The notes under the pieces are model-generated. The model was not told where the DNA came from. It saw only the letters and a list, made by a program, of their open reading frames with translations, and did no database searches. The position numbers were made by a program, and so were the translations under genes. Below are positions 1-13,055 of a stretch of DNA of 64,000 nucleotides, piece by piece; the first letter of the stretch is position 1, and each line of letters opens with the position of its first letter. Source of the stretch: Phylloscopus collybita (lineage: Eukaryota; Chordata; Aves; Passeriformes; Phylloscopidae); assembly GCA_027886175.1 (NCBI GenBank), contig JAJNNQ010000075.1, forward strand, positions 83,431,001 through 83,495,000, in the 5' to 3' direction.

Positions 1-3000
1 AACATAAAGAGACCAATAAAAAAGAAAATGAGAATTAAACTGCTGGTCAGACTTCAGTTGCTTTTTAGTCACTAGCCTCTTGATGCTCTGTTAAATAGAA
101 ATTTATTAAAATTTAAATTTGAAAACAAGTATTTCACAGTCTGCTTTTCAACCAACTGAAAAAAAATTGAAACAGTGAGACAGTGTTGATGTGATTATGG
201 CAATAAATTATCACGGGCTGAAACAAAAAAAAAGGAAGATTTATATTGCATTTTGAAAGCTGTGAAACTTACTGCAAGTCTGTGGTTCCAATACCAGTAA
301 ATAGCTCTTATTGTATTACAGAATAGCCATTCTTTGTCCGGAGACTGAAAGCAGATATTGAAAAATATGGTTCATATATAAAAATATTTTTTTTAAACTG
401 TCTCTTACAGTCATATTATTCAGTGAAATAGCTGAAATCAAAAAAAGTCCAACAAGTACCCTATTTCAGGGTCTGATGTGACAGAGCAAGCTGGATCAAT
501 GTATATTGCACCAAAACCAATGATATATGAACCAGGTGAATGCAGATCCATTGCTCTGTGTGGGCTACATCGCTACTGTGACAGCAGGCCCTTGCTCATT
601 GTAAAGCTTGGGATGTGCAGAATGATCAATCCTTTAAGCTGTTACACACTCTTTTTTAGGTCTACTGAGACTTAGCAGTCATCTATTTTCTTTTGGCATC
701 ATGATGCCATTTACCATGCAGCCCAGGGTCTGGTGTCCAGGCTGTGCTGCCTTGTCTCTCACTTGAACCATTCTGTTGTGCTAAATGATAGTAAGAGTGC
801 CCAGAGGGAATGACATCTCAAAAGGACTCCTGAAATATTTTGTGCTTGGATAGAGTGGTGATGAGTGCCTGGGAGGATCTAGCTCCAGTATCAGAGAGAG
901 AAATTACTTTCCTCAGTGGTCGGGTGTGGGACCATGGGGAGAGAGGTGGCAACATGTTTACTGAGCACTGGGTCCCTCTGAGGGCCCCCTGGTCCCGCTC
1001 AGGGCCTTAGAGATTGCTCAAGTGCTTGCAGGAGGGAGGTGAGCCTGGCTCAAAACCAGGCTGCCTGCAGGTGATCATCCTCAGCCTTGTGCAATGACTC
1101 TGCAACTCTAAGCAATCCTGCAGTGCTCCAAGAGTCCTCGAGGCTTGGATGTGACACCTGCCCTACAAGATCTTGGGTTTGATAAACCTCAGGCCTGGTG
1201 CCAGCCCTTTCCTGGAAAGGCATAAGGAAGGGTGTGCTGAGGCCCATGGCTCTATGAGGAGGCAAGGGAGAGATTCAGCCACTGCAGGGCACAACTAGTG
1301 TGGTGCTTGGCTGTCTCAGGATGAAAATTGCATGTAGGATTCAGCTCCACGATAAAACACAGCTTCAGGTTTCTGCATGTAGCCATGTAAATGTGAGATA
1401 ATATCTAAGATCCTGTCTTAGTGGAAAACTCATCAATGCAGTCAGTGTAGCGTGGCAAAAGAGCTGGCTTATCTGAGACAGGCACTTCCTATATAAAGTA
1501 CTCTTGTGGCTCTGCTGTTTGTATTCTTCATGTTGAAAAGCCCTCATCAAGGCACTAACCTACTCTTGTGCATTAGTACAAACTTCATTTGAAGTGCCTT
1601 TAATTCCAAAGTGGTAGTCACATCCTTAAAAACAAATCAGTAGAGCAACCACCTAAAGTTCCTCAGCTAAAGGAACTCAAGTAGTAGGATTGAAAGTGTG
1701 TGTAGTTACACTGCTGAGGTTCCAAGATCACTGCCATTGGAAAAAGACCTGTGTAAATCCATATGTCTGTGGTGGAGTTGGCTGAAAGAAGCTGTGTGCT
1801 GACTTTATCAGAAGAAACATCTTGTGATAGACTGCATGATTCGTGCTTGACTGGAAGGAGCTGGATTTATGGCCTTAGAAAAGAAGATTTTTTTTTTTTG
1901 TCTTGACAGAATGGTGTGGCAGGTATGTCTGTATATATCTGAGAATGTTTCCACTGTCGTGGAAAAGAAGTGGAGACTGATGCATTCCCTTCTGAAATGC
2001 CCATTGTTCCTCGTACCATGTTCCTTTAGCGGATCTGTGTATCCTGTAGAGCTGTTTTACAGAAAGGAAGCCTTTTATAAACAGTCATCTCTCTTTGTCT
2101 TGATGAGTCCCTTGAAAATGTTGCAAATAGTTTTGTGTCTATAAAATATCAATCACTGAACAAAGAGAGACTGATTCATCTCTCTAATTTCCATTAAGTA
2201 CAGCAGAGTCTGAAAATTGAAAAGATTTCAAAAAAAGATATTTTTTAAGCACTAACAAAGGGTGCTCTCTTTCAGGAGCTTTCTCTGCTAGTTTGAATAA
2301 GAAATATGTTTTTTAACAAGAGGAGGGTTGGCAAAATTGGGTCTATAGCACATTATTAATTCTCCAACTGAAATGCACATTACTGATTCTACAGGTGAAA
2401 TGCCATTCAGGATTTTCATAATACTTGCTTTTAAGTCCTTTTAGAAGCAGTCTGAGAATTTTCTTTTGGATTTTCCCCAGATAGGGAAATAAAATAAATT
2501 TGCAGCTATCAAAGATGGTTTCCCAAAGGCTCCAGCAAAAAGAGAGGAATAAGAGTGTCGCCTTCTCAATTACTTTCATCTTCAGAAGTGCAGGAAGGAA
2601 AAGCATAATATGGATTGTGAGCAGTAGACAAGACAATTGAATGAAAATACTGAATGAGTGAAAAATTAAGGGAATAAGATTCAGTAAGATCCCTATGAAT
2701 TGTTTCTGTCTTATGTATGAGTGAAAATATAGGGATGAGTCCTGTGTTAAAGAGACCTGAGAGGCCAAGGAATAGCCCCGAGTGAAATAAGTGACATATT
2801 GATGAGTCCTTTCCTCAATGGATAAAACAGAATAACTCAATTGAATGTAATGTTGGGTTTTTTTCTATTTAAGTTGAATTTGCATTTATTTTCCAATGGT
2901 GGTTCATCTTTTGACTAGTAGTGTAAAGTACTATGCACAGAATTGCCTCTCTGCTTAATATGTTTTCTTGGTAAATTGCAGGTATCTTGGTACATTAGCC

Positions 3001-6000
3001 TAATTTCATAATTGAATATTTTCATAATTTCATTTTAGATTTCATAATTAATTCTTCTTTAGTTTCCTTTTCTAAGCCTTTAGGGGTGAAATTTTGGCTT
3101 CACCAAGGTAAATATCAAAACCTGTATTGACTAAAGTGGGTGAGATACAGCCTAATAGAGATTTTTCTGTGAGAAAAAGCTCACCTCTGACAAAACTCTA
3201 ACATTTATGCATGCAAGATTTTCTTTCCAGTGATTGCCTATCATAGTTCGTTTTGTTTCCCAAAAATCTCCAAGAAAATTCCACCCCTTAAGATAAGGAG
3301 GTAGGATTAAGGGGCAGGGGAAGAGTTATATTTCCAACTAAACATTTACAAGGGCAGGTTTTTTCCTGTGTATATGGGTAATTTTAGGGCAGTTCAGATG
3401 TATAAAACAAGAAGTTTTACTTAAATATCTCTGAATAGTTTTGAAAGAGACAAGTTGCATGATGCTCATCCCCTAATAATGTCTAATGTAATGGCATCTA
3501 ATAATGACAGCCAGCCATGTAACTGTAAGAAAACAATTAAATTCTTTACTGAATCAGGAAATAATGCTGTTTGCATTGCCCTATACATTTGGGTTTAACC
3601 AGATCAGTCTCTGACAAATGCTTAAAATACTATATAGACAGGTCTTTCACTTGATTTTCAACCTGCATGGTACAATTTGGTCTTCATTTCTAATATACAC
3701 TCTTGAAGGATGGACACTGGAATATGGAAGAAGGAAAGTGTTCTCAATGAAAAACATGGCACAGCTGAGGTACCAGCATTCTAAAAGAGATGCAGAAGAG
3801 CAGTACTGTTTGTCCATGGTGGCTTTCATGAGTCACATTATTCTTCCATGATACTGTAGAGAGGAGATGCACAGAAAATTCTGTGCTTACAGGAGGGCTG
3901 GGAGTTAAAAATTATTATTGCCTGGTCTTTTACAACAGCAAAGTATCCAAATCACTTTGTAACTTCTGACTTTTTTAATCACTTTCCCAAAATTAAGGAA
4001 TATTAGCAATATATTTAGCAACTCCCAAGAACAATCAAGTGATGAGCTTGGCAGGTCTAGAAAAAGAAGAAATCTCAACAGCTGTTATTCACCTGGTATT
4101 AGATTGAACAAGCCTGAACAACAACATGTATGATTGGCCAGATTATTTTGAGAGGTTTCATGCAAAATAACAATAAATAACAGCAACCATTACTTAAATA
4201 GCATGGTTAAATGGAATGGCATTATGGCACTGCTAAACAAAATCTTCATTCACCAAGGCTTGCACTGAGGCAGAAAGTGTATTACCATCATTAAAATAAT
4301 TAAAGTATGTAGAAGTGTGAGGGAAAACCTGAAGTCCCCCACTGAAAATGTATGGTGCTAGTTTCAACCAGATGAATCTAAAAAAGGATTTGATAGCACA
4401 CCTAAATTGAAATTACTGGATGTTGCAAATGTTTGGGATTTTTCTTTTTCAAACTTTTTTTAAAAAATATTGCTATTTTGTGTAAATTATTTATTTAAAG
4501 TCACCTCAATTCTTGAGGTACTGCAGGACATGAAGTCTCTCTGCTGATCTTTTCTCATTTAAATACAAAAATAACAAGCCTCTGTCTTTTCCTTTGCAGT
4601 CATTGTCATCACAGTAATAAAACCAGAGAGAAACCACCTCTTGGGTGAAAAACTGCTCAGTTGCTGAATAAGAATTAATAAGGTTAAAGTATTGTAAAGG
4701 GTTTGCTGTTGTTTGGTACCTTTTCATCTCCCTTGGAGAAACTTTATTCTCCAAAAAAATTATCCTCCATCTCTACATGGCTTTAAAGAATAAATTCTTT
4801 CAGCCTTCAAGGAGAATAGATGCTCTTGTTTTCTTTAGTGATTTTAAATCTAGAGTCCAAACCTTTTTGTGTCCCCAGGGTATAGCACAATGTAGCTTTC
4901 TATGCTATGACTCCAGTCCAATGGACTTGAATGGAGCTACTTTGTCTTTTTTGTTTTTTTCAACTTTCTGTAACTAGTGAGGTTCTTCTTAATGGAGCCC
5001 AAAGGACCTTATATGTTTATATAGAGCATTCATCAGCCTGTGCAGTTATTTGCAACACTAATCAATGTTACCTCTCAAAAATCTTCTGAGGTAAAGGATC
5101 ACTTGGTTGTGGGGAAGGGTTTGTTGTGTTTTGAAGATGCATAGACAAGTCTTTACTAATATTCTTGGGTTTACTGGCTGTGTTGCTGTTCTGCACTCAA
5201 TGGTTCCTATTTCTGTTCTCCATCATATTACTATCCATGTTGTCAAGGGGAAAAGCTTTCCAGTGCTCTCTGCTAATGTTTCACTGAAAGTAGAATGCTT
5301 AATAAATGTGGACATAATGGGGTCAAAATGTACAACTACACTAATTTTCATTCTGGTTCTTAATTTTTTAACACTTCAGTGGTAAACCCACTGCTTTGTC
5401 TGTCCAAGCAGTGCTCGTTAACCTTTTAAAGTGTAAAGAAGCCTTGGTAAAGATATGGACTCAAGGTCAGAATTTCAGACTGGAAAGGATTCTAACATTG
5501 TTGTATTTCCAATAGTAACCACTTCTAATTAATTTTATTAACTGTTCAATTGTCACTGGAGAAAAGGAAATGTACTCTAAGTAATTCTTCTGTTTTTCAG
5601 TATTCCAGTCCAGCATTTTCCATCTATTCAAGAAATACCGAGGGATAAAGTGATGGGCATTTGGTATTAAAATCTATGTCCTATGAAAAACTTTGCTATG
5701 AATCAACTGTGTAAAATCCACATTTTTGTTCTATTATTAACTGCTATTCAGGCAGCCAGTCTGTGCTCTTTTAATCTTGCTGTCATCAGTGATTGGATTT
5801 CACTCCGGCAGTTTTTTGGACTGAAACAGAAAACTTCTGACAAGCTCCATAAAGACATGATTCTTGGCAAAAGGGACTTTCTTTGGCAATTAAAACATTT
5901 CTCTCTGGAATTGCCATCAGGGCCCAACAAGGGCAGACCTAGTCCATTTTTCTGTCTGACTTTTTTTTTTTTTTTTTAAACATTCAGCATAATAGATCAA

Positions 6001-9000
6001 TTATTCTGGTAAATGTTCCTCATGTGTTTAAAAAAGGCATTTATTTCACTGGAAGAAGAATGCCTTGCTGGAAATAAAAATGGCTCCAGGGGTAGCTAAA
6101 TTCATAACTGGTATAAAATCTAGTAGCTCCAGGGGATACCCTGTGATGACTTAGCTACCTGCACTGTAATGGTGTGATTCCCAAATTAGGAGGCATACTC
6201 CTGGTGGTTAAGAGTGAGCTCATGAGTCTCACTGTGAAATTCAGCCTAATCCAGTGTTTATCCATTTGGTTAAAACTGATGATGTGCCAGGCTGTGATTT
6301 GGTTGCAATGGCTGAACTCTTTTCTTCCCAGAACAGAGATGCTCTTCTCTGATGGACAAATACTTTAGACTTGATACCTCCCCCTCTCTCACCTTCTTTC
6401 TCTCATGTTCTCAGAGCCTGAGGAACTTCTCATATTGTGCTTTGCACAGTGCCTGCTGCTTTGAGATCAAGAGCTCTGACAGCCTTGTTTGGGTGATTCA
6501 GGCACTAGGTCACTCTAATAAGAAATGCAAAATGTGAGGCAGTGTTTCCTCAGCTGTGCTGCATACTCAGTTTGCTCCATTCTGTGAAAGTCCCTCTTGG
6601 CCAACATTTAACACCGTGGCTGGCACAGCAGAAATTGCTCTGAAGCCTGGTTCACACAGGCTTGCTCCATAGGAACAGCTGGACTCCTCTTTTGTGCTAC
6701 TAATAAAAATTCTGCATGCTTAAATTGATCTTACTCTCAGAAATGATTTAAATGCTCCCTAATAAAGTGCCATTTGAAACTCATGGGGTTTTTAAATCTG
6801 CATTTATAGAGAGAGTGTGTGCAATAATGCACAGAATACCCAAAGGGAAATTTAGAGTGACATAGTTACAAGTATTTCTAGGATTTTTCATGATTTATGG
6901 TGTCAGTAAGACTCAGCTGTAATTACCCAGATCTTCATAGCTTTACTTATTTTTTTTTTAATTTACTTTGTCATATATGAATTTTGTCACAAATAAAAAT
7001 TAATGAGAGTTGGCTAACGTCTAGAGTTTGAACTTTAAATTAAGAATAAATGCTTCACATAAAGATTCACATTCTGTCTTGAAATTTAAGGTTGTTTCTC
7101 ACGCCTTGAAATGAAGGGAGAAGAAATGAGGTTTTGAAGTGGGACATTCCCTTTGGTTGCAGTACTCTTCCTTCTGGCTACATCCCTAGCCATTCTTCAT
7201 GTTATGTTTATAGGTGCAGGACATATTCTGTTGTGAACTATTTAGTGTGCTGTTCAGTAACCATATTTGAGGACAACCATCTGGCTGAAAACTTGCATGA
7301 GGATGGTCCAGTAACCCTGAGAGCAGTGCAGCTTGAGAGCAGTTATGGGGAGACACCCCAAGGTGTGAAAAGTCCTCCAATATGCATTTGAGGTGTTGCT
7401 GCTCTCCTGTACAGGACAGCAGTGGAGAACAGTTTTCAAGGTGGGAACTGAGGGATGCCTTAGAAAGGAATCTCCTCTGGAGGTGGACTGCTCACCTCCT
7501 GATGGAGAGCTTCAGGCAGGCATCATCAGTGTGCAAATCTCTCTCCTGCAACACCTTTGTAAGAGTAGCCTTTCCCCCTGAAGTACAATTATTTGTATTA
7601 AACACTGTCTCTCTTTTTTTCTTGTTCTGTTTTTTTATTTCTTTCTTTTTTTTTTCCAAATAATTTGTTATCTCATTATTTCTTGGGGTTTTTTTTTGTC
7701 AACTATGCAGGTGGGTAAATTAATTTTAAAGGCTTTTTTTTCATATCAGCTGAACTGAAGTATGTGCTTCTGTGCTTTTTTAAAATCTGACCCAAAACAG
7801 GCAGAAAGTTGAAAATTTTGGAGCAAGAGCAAAATCAAAACCAGGTTCAATCAGATTTCTAAAGCACATTTTGAGTTTCAGAACAAGATAAAGAAACATT
7901 CAGTCATGGGTAATAAAGTAGAATGTCTCCAAGGATACAAAACTACTTGTTCAACCATAACTGTGCTATCCCTTTTACAAGAGCATATTTCCTCTTGGAG
8001 CTCTATACCCTTCTTAAATCACCTCAGAGGTCTGTGGCCAAGAATGAGAAGAAAAACATGAAAAAAAGCATTCTTCTGTCTGCAACTGCCTGTTCTTGTC
8101 CTCTGCACCTCTTCTCTTCCCCTACACATCTTCTTTCTATTTAAAAGTCTTCTTTTTAGGCAGTTCAAGCACAGATATTATCATCAGTGAAGAGCTTCCT
8201 TACCACCCTCTGTGCACATTTCACTGTTCATTTCTTTTGGTCCACCTTGATGATACAGCTGAACAAAGTAGAGGAAACAGCCACATTTAAAGTGATTCTT
8301 GTCACTTCGGAGATTCTTGGGTCCAGTAAATACCTTGATTTTACATCCAAGTTTTCTTTTGAAATAATTTGGTAGGACCTGAAATTTATTTCTACTACAA
8401 GTTGTTGTCCTGAACTCTGTTCTATAAAGCACAGATGAAGGTCAGTATATGAAGTGATCATGGATGAAGGGAACAGTGTAATCCTGAGAGATGTATTGCT
8501 CACTCTGGTGGGACTCAGTGTTGGAGACAAGGAAAATATAAATAATTTGAGGTTTGGAGCGTTTGGTGTTCTGGCCAACTGATGAAAAAGAAATAAATTG
8601 TCTAGGGCTGACCTAAAAAATGAATGTGCATATTTGGAATTGTTGGCAAAACAGAAAGTAGACTTTTGAGTGGTAATCTGTGTCCTACAGCGTGGACTAT
8701 GGTTACTCATCAGGGAGTGAAGAGAAACAAAGACTATATTGTAACTTTACCTGATTCAGAGCAGACATTCTTCCTTGAGGAATGCTGCATTTAATTCCAG
8801 TTTGCCTTTCCTTGTCTTGTCCTCTTGCAGCTTCTCCACATTATATGAGAGTTTAGATGGCTGAATGGTGAAAAGAGAGAATGAGAACAGAGAACACATA
8901 TTCTGGCTACGACTCTCGCAATGGAGTGAGAAGGAGATGCTTTTATTTCCTCCAAATTCTAGTGTGTACTATAGTAAGATTTATTCATTTGTCTCTGCCT

Positions 9001-9533
9001 AGAAATTGTGTGTAGCCTATTCTGGTTTTGTGGCCTGTGCTGGAGTGCTCTTGGAATCCAGCTATGTTAGTTAAAGTATTTGAAAACTAGTAAAATAACA
9101 TGTTAGCACTTCCAAACCCAGTTATTTTCTTCCTTATTTTTATCCATCCTCCAAGTACAACTAAGATTAAGTGGTTTTGAGTAAGGAGCCATCCTGGAAA
9201 TACTAAAAATCTGCTGTCTTATCATAAGCTTTTTGTACAAAAAAGAATTTAAGCAATGAGAAGTGAAGAAAGTTCCTCAATGTGTCCCACTGGTTTCGTT
9301 GTGGCCAGAGCTGTGAGATGACTGAAGCACTACCATCCATATGACAAATACTGCCCTCACTTTCAACCCAGGCAAACTTACTGGAATTGAATACTACAGT
9401 ATTTGGCCCTTTAAACCTGTCTGCTTCCTCTGCCTGCCTTTCCTTCTTACTTGAAGGAAGGAACTGAACTTGCCTGGAAAATCTGACTCTCCTTGAGTTG
9501 ATAACATTTTATTCCTGGGAATTTTCACATTTC
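1..9533. other. Noncoding stretch without supported genes
   Basis: The first 480 bases are AT-rich. A GC-richer patch at 900-1310 contains a 7-base-arm hairpin (AGCCTGG and CCAGGCT, 1042-1062). A similar small hairpin (AAGCCTG and CAGGCTT) lies near 6642-6662. T runs occur at 5961-5977 and 7601-7660. The longest open frames, minus 2343-2840 and minus 8228-8710, give Leu/Phe/Ile-rich or Ser/Thr-rich peptides of no known family. I see no repeat family here. Confidence 0.7.
2999..3052. repeat. Imperfect tandem repeat of TTTCATAATT
   Basis: TTTCATAATT or a close variant occurs four times within about 55 bases (TTTCATAATTGAA, TTTTCATAATTTCATTTTAG, TTTCATAATTAATT). It is local low-complexity duplication with no other visible role. 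Confidence 0.6.
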
Positions 9534-9598
9534 AATTCTCATATATTTTCATATATTTTTTCCAGGAATTTTCAGTATATTTTCAATATATTTTCATT
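9534..9598. repeat. Imperfect tandem repeat of a TATATTTTCA-like unit
   Basis: Variants of ATATATTTTC recur about four times (CATATATTTTCATATATTTT, then CAGTATATTTTC, then AATATATTTTCATTT), interrupted by a CCAGGAATTTT segment. A GGGAATTTTCACATTTCA segment just upstream is similar to the interruption, which suggests local duplication and decay. Confidence 0.6.
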
Positions 9599-12534
9599 TA
9601 AAGATTCAAAGAACATCACATGCAGAGAACTGGGTGCTGCTGCCATATTTCCATGGAAGCTCAACAGCAGCATGCAGTAAAAGTGCGCAGCACTTCCATT
9701 AGCAGCACACAGCATGAAATACTTTTTCTCCTCAATAGGAGACTATGGAAAGCTGGAAGGCTGTGGTAGCTGTCAGTGGATGGATCCATCGTGATTCACT
9801 TCATCACAAGAACTGGGTTCAAATCTTCTGAGCGTGTTCCCTCTGATCACCACACCAGATGCTGATTTGTAAAGCATCAGCTGAAGAAGTAATACCATAA
9901 AAATTAGCTTTATTTCACAATGGCCCCAGGGCATCTACAGGAGTGTCCATTGCATTGCTTCTCAGCTCCTACCTCTCTTTGCTGGTAATTTGGGTAGGAT
10001 TTGTATGAGCTGTAGCTGAGAGGGCAGTACAGGGTGAGGTGTCCCTATCTGTGTTAGAGGAACTGGCTTAGACAGGAACAAGAAGGTAAGTAATAGATGC
10101 TTTAATAGATGCTTTTAAACTTGGTGGTAAAAGACAGACTCTCTTAGGTGCTTTGAATGATGTGCGTCATCCAGACTTCTCCTGAGACCATTTAAAGTTA
10201 TTATTTGCTGCCCCCAAATCCTCTAGAAACTATTACCTTATATGAAATGCAAAGCCACTAAATTCTTTCCTAATGACAGTCATTCAAAATGGATAGTTTA
10301 GAAGAGTTATAGCTAGCCTTATGCCAGGGGCTTTTTATAGTGAAATGAGACTTAAGCAGCACCTTTCTCAAGTATACCTTTCAATCAATGTAACAAAACC
10401 TGCCTCAGTCTAATGGAAGAGAGAACTACACAGGAGAAGAGTGATTATTTTCTTCTCTCCCTTTGCCTAGAGATATCTGTACTGACCATGCTCTGCTGAA
10501 GTAGAACAGGTTTCACACCTTTGATTTTAGTAAGAGGGGCGTTTGTAACCAAATTTTTTGTGTTCTTGTCTAGCTCCACCAAACTTGTGGTTAACTGATG
10601 ACACAGATTTCAATGATTGCACAAAGACTTCATTTGCATAAATGCTTGGGCCATGACTTTTATTTTAGGGTGTTGGGGTGTTTGAAAAATGCTTTTTTGT
10701 CTGTTTATTTGTTTCTTCACTTGTTTCTTCCCTATGTTCCTGTTTAAATATGTCCACAGGACTGAACATGTTTAACTACTCAGCAAGGAATCAGAAACAT
10801 GGTTATGGGGCCTAAGTGATGAATTACACAGCAGAAATGGTGCATGGAGAAAGTAGCTCCCTTGTGAACAACTTTCAAGCGAGAAATTGTTGACTTGCAC
10901 TACCTGAAGACTTAGAAGTAATTAATCCAGTCACAAACATCTGGATTAAGTTTTTTAAAGTTGATGTAAATTTTACAACTGTTTAAGGTATTGTCCCTTT
11001 ATAGATTTCTTCAGATTTATAAGGCTTTCCTCAATATGACACTGTTATTGGGAAATATGGTGTTAAACTTGCAGCAGTCTGGCAGTGAGGTGGCTTCTTT
11101 TCAATACTAAAAGTTCTTAATCTGGAACCAGAGCAGGTGTCAGTGTGTCTCGTTGCTGTGAGCCTATGTGGGGAGACCTTCCATTTCTGTGAAATGTATG
11201 TCAGCAGAAAAACCAAACTCTGATGATTTTAATTTGGGTATATATCCATGTGAAACAGAGTCCGGAAAGCCATACTGCCAGGCCGTCCAAGATTTTGTCA
11301 GATGTCTCTGACTGGTTCATTTGCATAAAATGAAAGCTGAGGTACTTCACCAGCCAAACATAACACACACTGGCTAACAAGGATACCTATAACACACAGT
11401 TCAAAGTTTATTAGTGAACTTTTACTGAACAGCCTCTGGCACTCGGATTTGTTTTCCATTGGTGGGGAAGTGTGGAAGTAGCTGCCAGGCACAAGTTTCA
11501 CAAAACTGCATATTTCCAGGATGCTTAGCAAATAATCTCAGCATCTGGCCAAGTCCTTCTTGAACAGCTTTGAGGCCTGAGCCTGAAACAGGCACAAGAC
11601 TGGAGAGGTGAAGGCTACAAAAGTAGAGTACATCCCCTGAATGCCTCAGCAGATGTGCAGGTCAGCTATTTCATTCTCAAATGAGAGTAGGGTGCTTCCT
11701 GAGTGTAAAGTTTGACATTATTTCTCTCCTTGCATATCTTAGAACATATCCTTGCATATCCTTGCTTTGTCTTAGAACTTCAAACATAGAGAAATGGTTT
11801 ATGTTTAAATTGTTTAATCTCTCTCACTGGTGAGCAGACACAGTTGTAAGCCACCAGCCAGCCCTCCAACATGGCCTCCAATAGTCACACGGATTTGCAT
11901 GAAATTTAGTCACAGCACCTCTGCGGTTTTTAGAAAGTCCTAAAATTACTCAGGGGCATGAGCTAATAGGAAAGGGTGCATGGATAGGACCTCATCAATT
12001 GATGTCTCTTCTATAATGGGGGACACAGTTATAGAACTCTAATAAACACAGTTGGATATGGAAGAAGAGATGTCATTTTCTTGAGCTATGCTGACATACT
12101 TGGTTTTCAGTGTGCACTGATGAAATTCCACCTCTTGATTTGTGTGTTGAAATGAGTGTGTAGGGCTTCCTACTCTTCCGAAGGTTGTGAAGGAGTGGTG
12201 TGTGCATGACTGCAACAGCAGGCAGTGAAGGCTGTGTACCACACCAGAGCAGCATTCTGGTAATGAACGCCAGCCAGACTACAGGCCAGAGTAGTATCTT
12301 TTATTAGGCCAGATGTTTTTATTTTATGCACCTAAAATAAGCCATTACCTCTCCCTACTGGCCTTGTCTCATCTCACCTTTGATCCTAAGGCTGCTGTGA
12401 TTTAAAAAAAAAGTTATTGAAAACTCATTCCTTTTCCCACTCCTTCACAATCTTTGAAAGCACTAGGAGTGATAAGAAACATCAGGAATTATTACCAGAG
12501 AGACATATAAGCAGTATGTCCAAGCTTCCTCTAG
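9599..12534. other. Noncoding stretch, nothing recognised
   Basis: Mixed-composition sequence with small local duplications, for example TAATAGATGCTTT twice near 10093-10117 and a CCTTGCATATC pair near 11728-11762. A GGGTTCAAATC near 9817 recalls a SINE B box, but no SINE body surrounds it. No open frame of note. Confidence 0.7.
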
Positions 12535-12701
12535 CCAGCTGTGTCATTGAGCCTCATCTGCAACAGCCTTTGATGTCAGAAGTTGACTCAAAATACATTG
12601 CAGATGATGATAAATTGTGGAGGCGTTTCGTAATATGGGCCATTACTCACTGGACAATAGATTTAGAGAGCACTGAGCTCATTTATAGGTCGAATGAAAT
12701 G
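12535..12701 (+). other. Weak exon candidate or conserved noncoding segment
   Basis: The segment is preceded by CTTCCTCTAG and followed by GGTAAGAC, which fit splice acceptor and donor consensus. Between them one frame stays open (two bases, then 55 codons), and the frame is also open upstream to 12417. The predicted peptide contains DDDKLWRRFVIWAITHWTID and matches no family I know. The DNA is of mixed composition without simple repeats and keeps two CpGs in GGCGTTTCGTAA. This texture is also common in conserved noncoding elements. It may equally be chance. Confidence 0.2.
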
Positions 12702-12907
12702 GTAAGACATATTATCTCCATTGAATTATGTACTGGTCCTCCAATAAATGCAGCTCAGTCATCCCTGTTAAGGTAATTGAAAGCAAGAAAAAAAATACTC
12801 CAGCACAAAGCACTGATTCTACATGTCATGGTAGCATAATTTATTTGCCCCTGGGATTCAGAATTACTCAATTTCTCTTCCCCAAGACAGACAGCTATGA
12901 AAAGGAG

Positions 12908-13055
12908 GATGGCTTTGTGGTTAAGGATTTGGATCCTAAAGATATGGTTTCAGTTTTCAGCCCTCTCTCAGGCTTCCTGTGTGGCCTCAAACAAGCCATT
13001 AATGCCTTTGTGTTTTTCTTCTCTGTCAGTAAGATGATGATTATACTAGCAGGAA
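12908..13055 (+). mobile_element. MIR/CORE-SINE-like relic
   Basis: The segment follows the layout of a MIR SINE. It has a tRNA-like start (GGCTTTGTGGTTAAGGATTT), then a degraded B-box-like GGTTTCAGTTTTCAG. A core follows that reads TTCCTGTGTGGCCTCAAAC, AAGCCATTAATGCC and TTTTTCTTCTCTGTCAG, matching the MIR pattern of 'ctgtgtgacct..gcaag.catt..cct' and 'tttcctcatctgtaa'. It ends in AAGATGATGATTATACTAGC. MIRs are ancient and low-copy in birds, so heavy divergence is expected. No target-site repeats are visible. A 14-base T run lies downstream (13095-13108). Confidence 0.72.

Noticed and set aside
1042..1062. Hairpin AGCCTGG / CCAGGCT
   Set aside because: Arms of seven bases are expected by chance in a window this size, so it was not raised as a finding.
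2343..2840. 165-codon hydrophobic frame, minus, resembling a membrane protein
   Set aside because: The hydrophobicity reflects local base composition (A-rich plus strand read as T-rich codons). No family motif was seen.
9813..9830. GGGTTCAAATC and a similar site near 43938, like a tRNA or SINE B box
   Set aside because: No A box, no cloverleaf-forming flanks and no SINE core downstream. Not a tRNA gene or a supported SINE.
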